Shown here: positions 8,088-15,383 of the stretch, in pieces | Numbering within the stretch: the stretch's first letter is position 1 | Layout: each line of letters opens with the position of its first letter | Origin: Sphaerisporangium album | Lineage (GTDB): Bacteria > Actinomycetota > Actinomycetes > Streptosporangiales > Streptosporangiaceae | Assembly (NCBI RefSeq): GCF_003323745.1 | Contig: NZ_QOIL01000025.1 | Location: forward strand, 84,725 to 148,724 | DNA length: 64,000 nucleotides | Direction of reading: 5' to 3' | Notes under the pieces: generated by a model | Told to the model about the DNA's origin: nothing | The model's database searches: none | The model's input: the letters and a program-made list of their open reading frames with translations, nothing else | Translations under genes and position numbers: made by a program

Positions 8088-11000
8088 GTGCATCCATCCC
8101 GAGGCCCGGGCCGTCACCGCCCGGGCGCCGTCGTCTACACCTTGATCACCTTGCTGGCCCTGCTCGCCACGGCCCTGGTGTCGGCCGCGGCTACCGCCGC
8201 GGCCGCCGACACGCTGCTGTCCCAGGGCAGGCCCGCCACCGCGTCCTCCACCGAGGGCGCCGCCTGGGCGGCGTCCGCGGCCGTCGACGGCAACCCCGGC
8301 ACCCGCTGGGCCAGTACCTTCAGCGACCCGCAGTGGCTCCAGGTGGACCTCGGCGCGACCGCGACCGTGAGCCAGGTCGTGCTGCAGTGGGAGGCCGCGT
8401 ACGGCAAGGCCTTCAAGATCCAGCTTTCCGCCGACGGCGCCGCCTGGACCGACGCCTACTCCACCACCACCGGCACGGGCGGCACGCAGACGCTGGCGGT
8501 GTCCGGCAGCGGCCGGTACGTGCGCATGTACGGCACCGCCCGGGGCACCGGCTACGGCTACTCGCTGTGGGAGTTCCAGGTGTACGGCACCACGGGCACG
8601 ACGCCGCCGACAGACCCGCCGACCCAGCCGCCCGGCAACTGGACCTCCATCTGGCGGGACGACTTCGACGGCGCCGCGGGCACCTCCCCGTCGGCGGCGA
8701 ACTGGATCCTGCGCACCGGCACCCAGTACCCGGGCGGCGCCGCCAACTGGGGCACCGGCGAGGTCGAGACCATGAGCGCCTCGACCGCCAACGTCTCCCT
8801 CGACGGCGCGGGCCGGCTGTCCATCAAGGCGATCAGGGACGGCGCCGGGAACTGGACCTCCGGCCGGATCGAGACCCAGCGCACCGACTTCGCTCCCCAG
8901 CCCGGTGAGCAGCTCAAGTTCACCGCGCGGCTCAAGCAGCCCGACGTCGCCAACGCCCTCGGCTACTGGCCGGGCTTCCGCGCGACCGGCGCCGCCTACC
9001 GGGGCAACTACAACAACTGGCCCGGCGTCGGCGAGACCGACATCATGACCGACGTCAACGGCCGCGACCAGCTCGCCAACACCCTGCACTGCGGCACCGC
9101 GCCGGGCGGCGTGTGCAACGAGTACGACGGCCGCACCAGCGGCTTCGCCTCCTGCACCGGCTGCCAGACCGGCTACCACGACTACACCCAGATCATCGAC
9201 CGCACGAAGACCGACGAGGAGATCCGCTTCTACCTCGACGGCAGGCAGACCTGGGTCGTGCGCGAGAGCCAGGTCGGTGTCGCCGCCTGGCAGGCCGCCG
9301 TGCAACACGGCTTCTACCTGCGCCTGGACCTCGCCATCGGCGGCTCGCTGCCCAACGCCCTCGCCGGCACCACCACGCCCACCGCCGCGACGACCTCCGG
9401 CGGCGTCCTCAGCGTGGAATCCATCGCCGTCGAGAAGAGCGTCGGCGCCGCGGCCCCGGCCATGACCGACCCGCCGGTCCCCGCCGGGCCCAGCACCGTC
9501 CGCGTGACCGGGACCCAGGGCAACTGGCAGCTCACCTGCAACGGCCTGCCCTACATCGTCAAGGGCCTCACCTACGGCCCGCCGCAGGGCGCCGCCGACG
9601 GGTACATGCGCGACCTCGCGTCCATGGGCGTCAACACCATCCGCACCTGGGGCGTGGACGACGCGCAGACCCCCGCCCTGCTCGACCGGGCCGCCCGGCA
9701 CGGCATCAGGGTGGTCGTCGGGCACTGGCTCAACCAGGGCGCGGACTACGTCAACGACACGACCTACAAGAACAACGTCAAGAACGAGATCGTCGCCCGG
9801 GTCAACGCGCTGAAGAACAAGCAGGGCGTGCTGATGTGGGACGTCGGCAACGAGGTCATCCTCACCATGCAGGACCACGGCCTCCCGGCCGCAGAGGTCG
9901 AGGCGCGCCGCGTCGCCTACGCCAAGTTCGTCAACGAGGTCGCGGTCGCCATCCACGCCGCCGACCCCAACCACCCCGTCACCTCCACCGACGCCTGGAC
10001 GGGCGCGTGGCCGTACTACAAGAACCACGCCCCCGCGCTCGACCTGCTGGCCGTCAACTCCTACGGCGCGATCGGCGGCGTCAAGCAGGCGTGGATCGAC
10101 GGCGGCTACACCAAGCCGTACATCATCACCGAGGGCGGCCCGGCAGGCGAGTGGGAGGTTCCCAACGACGTCAACGGCGTGCCCACCGAGCCCACCGACA
10201 TGCAGAAGCGGGCCGGCTACACGGCGAGCTGGAACGCGATCAACGCGCACCCGGGCGTCGCGCTCGGCGCCACCGAGTTCCACTACGGCCTGGAGAACGA
10301 CTTCGGCGGCGTGTGGCTCAATACCTTCACCGGCGGGTGGCGGCGCCTCGGCTACCACGCGCTGAAGCAGGCCTACACCGGCCAGCCCTCCGGCAACACC
10401 CCGCCGGAGATCACCGCCATGAACGTCGGCTCGCAGACGAGCGTCCCGGCGGGCGGGCAGTTCACCGTCGACGTCACCGCCTCCGACCCGAACGGCGACC
10501 CGCTGCGCTACAACCTGATGTTCAGCGACAAGCACATCACCGGCGCCACCGGCTTCAAGCACGTCCGGTTCACCGAGACCGCGCCCGGCCGCTTCACGGT
10601 GACCGCGCCGCAGCAGATGGGCGTGTGGAAGGTCTACGTCTACGCCTACGACGGCCAGGGCAACGTGGGCATCGAGCAGAAGTCGTTCCGGGTCGTGCCG
10701 CCGGTGCCGCCCGGCACCAACGTGGCGATCGGCAAGCCCACCACCGCCTCGACCTACCAGGCCACCGGTGACGGCGCGCCGTTCCTGCCCTCCAAGGCGA
10801 CCGACGGCAGCTTCACCACGCGCTGGGCCAGCGAGTGGAGCGACGCGCAGTGGATCCAGGTCGACCTCGGGAGCAACGTGCCGGTCAGGCACGTGCAGCT
10901 CGGCTGGGAGGCCGCCTACGGCAAGTCCTACCAGATCCGGACCTCCACCGACGGGACCACCTGGAGCGTCCCCTTCTCCACCACGACCGGCGACGGCGGC

Positions 11001-11108
11001 TTCGACGACATCGACCTCAACGTCACGGCCCGCTACGTCCGCGTCGAGCTCTCCCAGCGCGGCACCCCGTGGGGCTACTCGCTCTGGGAGTTCGGGGTCT
11101 ACCGGTGA
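8088..11108 (+). CDS. Secreted F5/8C - GH16-like - clan-A TIM barrel - F5/8C fusion
   Basis: This is a 1006-residue secreted multidomain protein. In order: signal peptide (about 1-40); F5/8 type C/CBM32 module (41-170); GH16-like beta-jelly roll (about 185-450); clan-A TIM barrel (about 465-765) with likely acid/base Glu589 (DVGNEV) and nucleophile Glu682 (IITEGG); Ig-like domain; second F5/8C module. The GH16 motif, normally ExDxxE, reads GETDIMTDVNG, so the acid/base position is Thr321 (codon 9048-9050) and the domain may be catalytically dead. The TIM barrel resembles GH2/GH5/GH72-type enzymes; its exact family is not clear. The GTG start has AGGAG upstream; an earlier in-frame start (7977) would place the operator inside the gene. 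Confidence 0.88.
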   Translation: MHPSRGPGRHRPGAVVYTLITLLALLATALVSAAATAAAADTLLSQGRPATASSTEGAAWAASAAVDGNPGTRWASTFSDPQWLQVDLGATATVSQVVLQWEAAYGKAFKIQLSADGAAWTDAYSTTTGTGGTQTLAVSGSGRYVRMYGTARGTGYGYSLWEFQVYGTTGTTPPTDPPTQPPGNWTSIWRDDFDGAAGTSPSAANWILRTGTQYPGGAANWGTGEVETMSASTANVSLDGAGRLSIKAIRDGAGNWTSGRIETQRTDFAPQPGEQLKFTARLKQPDVANALGYWPGFRATGAAYRGNYNNWPGVGETDIMTDVNGRDQLANTLHCGTAPGGVCNEYDGRTSGFASCTGCQTGYHDYTQIIDRTKTDEEIRFYLDGRQTWVVRESQVGVAAWQAAVQHGFYLRLDLAIGGSLPNALAGTTTPTAATTSGGVLSVESIAVEKSVGAAAPAMTDPPVPAGPSTVRVTGTQGNWQLTCNGLPYIVKGLTYGPPQGAADGYMRDLASMGVNTIRTWGVDDAQTPALLDRAARHGIRVVVGHWLNQGADYVNDTTYKNNVKNEIVARVNALKNKQGVLMWDVGNEVILTMQDHGLPAAEVEARRVAYAKFVNEVAVAIHAADPNHPVTSTDAWTGAWPYYKNHAPALDLLAVNSYGAIGGVKQAWIDGGYTKPYIITEGGPAGEWEVPNDVNGVPTEPTDMQKRAGYTASWNAINAHPGVALGATEFHYGLENDFGGVWLNTFTGGWRRLGYHALKQAYTGQPSGNTPPEITAMNVGSQTSVPAGGQFTVDVTASDPNGDPLRYNLMFSDKHITGATGFKHVRFTETAPGRFTVTAPQQMGVWKVYVYAYDGQGNVGIEQKSFRVVPPVPPGTNVAIGKPTTASTYQATGDGAPFLPSKATDGSFTTRWASEWSDAQWIQVDLGSNVPVRHVQLGWEAAYGKSYQIRTSTDGTTWSVPFSTTTGDGGFDDIDLNVTARYVRVELSQRGTPWGYSLWEFGVYR

Positions 11109-11202
11109 GGTGAGCCCCCTCTGTCCTCGTTCGTGACCTCACCCGGCCGGCCCTCTGCGCACGCGCCCCGGGGGCCGGTCGTCCGGTAGGGTCCGAGCGC
11201 GG

Positions 11203-11239
11203 GCGGCCGCGGGCGCGAGATGGACGCGCCCGCGGCCGC
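11203..11239. terminator. 15-bp GC hairpin downstream of the GH16 fusion
   Basis: Arms 11203-11217 and 11225-11239 are perfectly complementary with a 7-base loop. It lies 95 bases after the GH16 fusion stop and 40 bases before the thioesterase start. It is most likely the terminator of the former; a leader structure of the latter is possible. A weaker 8-bp stem (11104-11111/11136-11143) overlaps the end of the upstream gene. Confidence 0.55.
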
Positions 11240-11278
11240 GGCCCGCCCGGCCGATCGAGCGAGCAGAGTGGGGGAGAC

Positions 11279-12121
11279 GTGTCCGTCCAGTCCGGCCAGA
11301 GCAGCCAGCCCGGCGAGTCCAGCGGCGCCGGGAGCGCTTCGCGTTCGGGACCGATCAAGAGGACCGCGCCGTTACGCAGCGGCCGGTCGTCCTGGGCCAC
11401 CTGGTTCCCGACCGCCAGGTCGCGGCCGTTCGCCAGGCTGCGCCTGCTCTGCTTTCCCCACGCGGGCGGGTCCGCCGCCGTCTACCACCAGTGGCACCTG
11501 GCGCTCTCTCCCGCGATCGAGGTCCGCTCCGTGCAGTACCCCGGCCGGGCCGACCGCATGTCCGAGCCCCTGATCTCCGACGCCGCGCGCATGGTGGGGC
11601 TTGTCACGGAGGCGATGGGCCCGCTGCTCGACCGCCCGGTCGCGTTGTTCGGCCACAGCATGGGCGCCGTCCTCGCCTACGAGACCGCCCGCGCGCTGCA
11701 CGACCTCGGCACGCCGCCCGTCCACCTGTTCGTCTCCGGCAGGCGGGCGCCGCAGATCCCCCCGCGCGAGGAGCCGGTGGCCCGCGCCGACGACGAGACG
11801 TTCATGCGCAGCCTGCGCGCCCTCGGCGGCACCGACGCCGACGTGCTGGACGACCCCGAGATCCGGGACCTGACGTTCCCGTACGTGCGCAACGACTTCG
11901 AGCTGATCGAGTCCTACGTCCACCGGGACGGCCCGCCGCTGGGCTGCCCGGTCACCGTGCTCGCCGGCGACGAGGACGCGCAGGTGACGCCCGAGGACGC
12001 CGGGCGCTGGCGCGAGGTGACGACCGAGGAGGTCACCGTGCGCTTCCTGCCGGGCGACCACTTCTACCTGGTGCCGCGGCAGGCCGAGGTCCTCGCCGAG
12101 ATCGACCGCGCGCTGGACTGA
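11279..12121 (+). CDS. Type II thioesterase (orphan)
   Basis: This is a 280-residue alpha/beta hydrolase of the thioesterase family that removes misprimed acyl groups from PKS/NRPS carrier proteins. It has the lead motif RLLCFPHAGGSAAVYHQW, nucleophile GHSMG (Ser127), an Asp after the VTVLAGDED strand and the catalytic His in GDHFYL. The first 50 residues are a Ser/Gly/Arg-rich extension before the conserved fold; the GTG chosen has GGGGGAG upstream, but a later start near the fold cannot be excluded. No PKS, NRPS or carrier protein lies in the window. Confidence 0.88.
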   Translation: MSVQSGQSSQPGESSGAGSASRSGPIKRTAPLRSGRSSWATWFPTARSRPFARLRLLCFPHAGGSAAVYHQWHLALSPAIEVRSVQYPGRADRMSEPLISDAARMVGLVTEAMGPLLDRPVALFGHSMGAVLAYETARALHDLGTPPVHLFVSGRRAPQIPPREEPVARADDETFMRSLRALGGTDADVLDDPEIRDLTFPYVRNDFELIESYVHRDGPPLGCPVTVLAGDEDAQVTPEDAGRWREVTTEEVTVRFLPGDHFYLVPRQAEVLAEIDRALD

Positions 12122-12149
12122 CCCCGCCCCGCCCGGTCCCGTGCGGGCG

Positions 12150-13622
12150 TCAGCGCGGCGCGGCGTCCCGCTCCAGGAGCAGGACGGTGACGCCCCGGAA
12201 GTGCCGGACCTGGCGGGCCGTGAAGCGGTTCCGCAGCAGGAGGTCCACCTTGGGGATCGCCGCCTGCGCCAGCCCGTACCGGGAGGGGACCGAGGTGCCG
12301 GGGCGCACGGGACGGTCGGTGCGCTCGCGCACCAGCCAGACGCGCCCGCCGATCGCCTGGCGCGCGCTCATCTCCGGCGGCATCGCCGCGTAGTGGGTCA
12401 GGCCCTCGCGCGCCCACGGCACCGCGTAGGCGACCAGGTCGCCCGGCCGCGCCTCCGCCGCGACGAGGGCGGCGGCGTCCCGGTAGTTCACCTGGTGCCC
12501 GGAGGCGGTCCGCGCGTGCGCCTGCTGGGGCAGGGCGAGGGCCGCGGCCACGGCCAGCGCGGCGAGCCGGACGGGCAGACGGGCGCGGCCCAGGGCCATC
12601 CCGGCGAGCAGGGCGAAGGCCGGGGCGGCGGCCAGCACGTACCGGGAGTTGTAGACCGGCGTGCCGAGATAGGACACCGCGCACAGCACGGCCGTGGGCA
12701 GCACACCCCACACCACCGCGCCCGCCACGAAGGCCCGCTCGCCCGGTCTCGCGCGCCACAGGTGCACGGCCGCCGCCAGCCCCGCGAGCGCGACCAGCCA
12801 GCCGAGGACCACCGCGGGCAGGTCGCCGGGCTCGGGCTCGGGCATCCACGCGGTGACCGCGCTGCGCACCAGGACCAGGTTCTGCCAGGCCGGCGGGCCG
12901 AGCCAGCCCACCTGCCCGACCTGCCCGGCCGACAGCGCCGCGAGCGCGAGGGCCGGCGGGGAGCCGAGGGCCAGCCACGGCAGGCACCGCCGGGTGATCA
13001 CCAGATGCGCGGGAAGGACGAGCACGGCGAACAGGTGCGCGCAGGGCAGCAGCGCGACGGCGAGGACGTACCGCCCCCACCGGCCGGTCTCGGTGGCCCG
13101 GCGCAGCGCCCAGAACGAGAACACCGCGGCGGCGACGGCCAGCGTGTACGGCCGGGCCTCCTGGCCGAACCGGGCCATCGACGGCAGCACCAGCAGCGCG
13201 GCCCCCGCCACCACGCCCGCCCGGGCTCCCGCCAGACGGCGGCCGAGATCGGTGAGCAGCCCCGTGGCCGCGGCGACGGCGAGCGCGGAGGGCAGCCGCA
13301 CCCACCAGTCCGCCGTCCCCAGCCGGGTCCAGACGTACATGAGCAGGTAGTAGGGGAGGAAGACGGCGTCGCGCTCACGCAGCGTGTCCCACAGGACGTC
13401 CAGGGACGACACCGAGCCCACGGTGGCGAGCTCGTCGGCCCACATCGACGGCTCCCAGGACCACGCGACCGTGATGACGAAGGCCGCCGCGGTCATCACG
13501 GCCACGGCGGCGTCCACGCGCGGGACGACGCGCCCCCGGCCCGCGTGCGCGGCCCGGCCCCGCTCCGGCGTGGTCACCGCGCGATCGCCGCCCCCTGCCA
13601 CGCCCGGTACCGAGATGTCCAT
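12150..13622 (-). CDS. GT39-like integral membrane glycosyltransferase
   Basis: This is a roughly 490-residue polytopic membrane protein of the dolichyl-phosphate mannosyltransferase/ArnT superfamily (GT-C fold). After the first hydrophobic segment (AVAVMTAAAFVITVAWSW) comes the external acidic motif MWADELAT, the catalytic position in this group. Then come LPYYLLMYVW and many Ala/Leu/Val-rich helices, and a short soluble C-terminus. It probably transfers a sugar from a polyprenyl phosphate on the outer face. An upstream start (13718) is open, but the ATG at 13622 is preferred. It is the last gene on the minus strand behind the ThuA gene, about 140 bases away. Confidence 0.82.
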   Translation of the reverse strand: MDISVPGVAGGGDRAVTTPERGRAAHAGRGRVVPRVDAAVAVMTAAAFVITVAWSWEPSMWADELATVGSVSSLDVLWDTLRERDAVFLPYYLLMYVWTRLGTADWWVRLPSALAVAAATGLLTDLGRRLAGARAGVVAGAALLVLPSMARFGQEARPYTLAVAAAVFSFWALRRATETGRWGRYVLAVALLPCAHLFAVLVLPAHLVITRRCLPWLALGSPPALALAALSAGQVGQVGWLGPPAWQNLVLVRSAVTAWMPEPEPGDLPAVVLGWLVALAGLAAAVHLWRARPGERAFVAGAVVWGVLPTAVLCAVSYLGTPVYNSRYVLAAAPAFALLAGMALGRARLPVRLAALAVAAALALPQQAHARTASGHQVNYRDAAALVAAEARPGDLVAYAVPWAREGLTHYAAMPPEMSARQAIGGRVWLVRERTDRPVRPGTSVPSRYGLAQAAIPKVDLLLRNRFTARQVRHFRGVTVLLLERDAAPR

Positions 13623-13760
13623 GGACGCCCATACTGTCCGAGACGCGGTGCGGGTACCAAAACGAACCACACCGAACCCGAACGAAATGGTGCGGCCCGG
13701 CCCCGGGGAGAGAGTCACCGAGGCCGGGCCGAGTGCGGGGAGTGTTACTTCAGGGACGGC

Positions 13761-15383
13761 TCAGTAGCCGTAGACCTCCAGCTCCCACAGCGAGTAGCCG
13801 TAGCCGGTGGCGCGCTGCGTGCCGTACACGCGGACGTAGCGGGCGCTGACGTTGGTGGACAGGGTGATGTCGTCCACGCCGCCGTCGGAGGCCGTCGTGG
13901 TGTAGGCGGGCGTCCAGGTCGTGCCGTCGGTCGAGGTCTCGATCCGGTACGCCTTGCCGTAGGCCGCCTCCCAGGTCAGCTTGACCCGGCTGACCGGGTG
14001 CGGCGCGCCCAGGTCCACCGAGATCCACTGCGGGTCGGAGAAGGCCGAGGACCAGCGGGTCCCGGCGTTGCCGTCCACCGCGGCCGAGCCGGGCGTGCCG
14101 GCGTTCTCGGTCGAGGAGACGGTCACCGGGCGGCCCTGCGACAGCAGCTTGACCGTCGGCACCGGGTCGCTCGGCGTCGGGGTGGGCGTCGGGGTCGGGC
14201 CCTTGACCAGGGTGAACTCGTCGATGTCGAACAGCGAGCCCGCGCCGCCGGTGAACGCCAGGAACAGCGGCCCGGTCGCGGTGCCGGTCAGCGTGCCGGA
14301 GACGGTCGCCCAGTTCTCCCAGCCGCCGGTCGGGGCGACCGCGATCGAGCCGAGCAGCGTGCCGGTGGCCGAGCCGGACCGCACCTGGATGGTGCCGCCC
14401 ACGCCCGCCGACGCGACCCGCGCCGAGAAGCCCGTCACGCCGGCGGTGGAGACGCCGGAGAAGCCGAGCCAGTCGCCGTTCTCGATGTAGCCGACCGCCT
14501 GGCCGCCGCGCGCGGAGGCCTTGGCGACGACCTGCGTGCCGAACTGCGAGGTGAAGGCCTCGGCTTGCGTCGTGCCCGGGTTCGGCGTCACAGTCGGAGT
14601 CGGCGTCGGCGTGGGACCGCCGCCCCCGCAGTCACCGGCCGCGACGCCCGCCGCCCAGCGGATGCCGCCGAGGACGTGGCCGCGGAACAGCGGCTCGGCG
14701 TAGGACTGCTGGGTGTGGCCGAGGCCGGTGTACCAGGCGCGCCCGCCCTGGAAGGGGTGGCACCAGGTGATCGGGTGGTCGGCGCCCATCGAGCCGCCGG
14801 TGTAGGTCGACTCGTCCAGGCGGGCCAGGACGCGCGCGACGCCGCGCGGGTTGGTGCGGTAGTTGTACAGCTCGTCGGTCCGCACCCAGGCGGCGGGCAG
14901 GCCCGTCGTGGACGGGTGCGTCTGGTCGTCCACCCGGACCGTGACCTGCTGGATCGCGGGGTGCGAGGCGAACCAGGCGCCGACGAGCTGGCCGTAGAAC
15001 GGCCAGTCGTACTCGGTGTCCGCCGCGGCGTGGACGCCGACGTAGCCGCCGCCCGAGCCGATGTAGGACTCGAAGGCCGTCTGCTGGGCGGCGTTGAGCA
15101 CGTCGCCGGTGGTGCTCAGGAAGATCACGACCTTGTACTGCGCCAGGTTGGCGGTCGTGAACGCGGCGGCGTCCTCGGTGGCGTCGACGGTGAAGTTGTT
15201 CGCCGCGCCGAGGTCCCGGACCATCTGGATGCCGACCGGGATCGAGTCGTGCCGGAACCCGGCGGTCTTGCTGAAGACGAGCACCTTGTACGGCGGGTCG
15301 GCGGCGAGCGCCGCCTGCGCGCCGAGACCGAGCACGGTCACGAGCAGTCCTGCGATGAGGGTGAAGAGGATTCTTTTAGGCAC
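13761..15383 (-). CDS. Secreted ThuA-domain protein with CBM6-like and F5/8C modules
   Basis: This 540-residue exported protein has a signal peptide (1-28); a ThuA trehalose-utilisation-type domain (about 31-245: VLVFSKTAGFRHDSI, GYVGVHAAADTEYDWPFYG, GLGH); a Thr-Pro linker; a CBM6-like module (about 270-395); a second Thr-Pro linker; and a C-terminal F5/8C module (about 415-540). ThuA domains have a glutamine-amidotransferase-like fold, and their reaction is not well defined. In many actinomycetes ThuA is fused to a PQQ-type sugar dehydrogenase; here the dehydrogenase is the separate upstream gene, overlapping by 8 bases. Both C-termini carry near-identical modules. Confidence 0.9.
   Translation of the reverse strand: MPKRILFTLIAGLLVTVLGLGAQAALAADPPYKVLVFSKTAGFRHDSIPVGIQMVRDLGAANNFTVDATEDAAAFTTANLAQYKVVIFLSTTGDVLNAAQQTAFESYIGSGGGYVGVHAAADTEYDWPFYGQLVGAWFASHPAIQQVTVRVDDQTHPSTTGLPAAWVRTDELYNYRTNPRGVARVLARLDESTYTGGSMGADHPITWCHPFQGGRAWYTGLGHTQQSYAEPLFRGHVLGGIRWAAGVAAGDCGGGGPTPTPTPTVTPNPGTTQAEAFTSQFGTQVVAKASARGGQAVGYIENGDWLGFSGVSTAGVTGFSARVASAGVGGTIQVRSGSATGTLLGSIAVAPTGGWENWATVSGTLTGTATGPLFLAFTGGAGSLFDIDEFTLVKGPTPTPTPTPSDPVPTVKLLSQGRPVTVSSTENAGTPGSAAVDGNAGTRWSSAFSDPQWISVDLGAPHPVSRVKLTWEAAYGKAYRIETSTDGTTWTPAYTTTASDGGVDDITLSTNVSARYVRVYGTQRATGYGYSLWELEVYGY
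13769..14133. repeat. F5/8C-coding repeat, copy A (in ThuA gene)
   Basis: About 365 bases encoding the last F5/8C module of the ThuA protein match the segment 15384-15745 at roughly nine of ten bases by eye, with one extra codon here. Long identical stretches include the region encoding RYVRVYGTQRATGYGYSLWE. The copies are direct repeats 1.6 kb apart. Confidence 0.8.
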
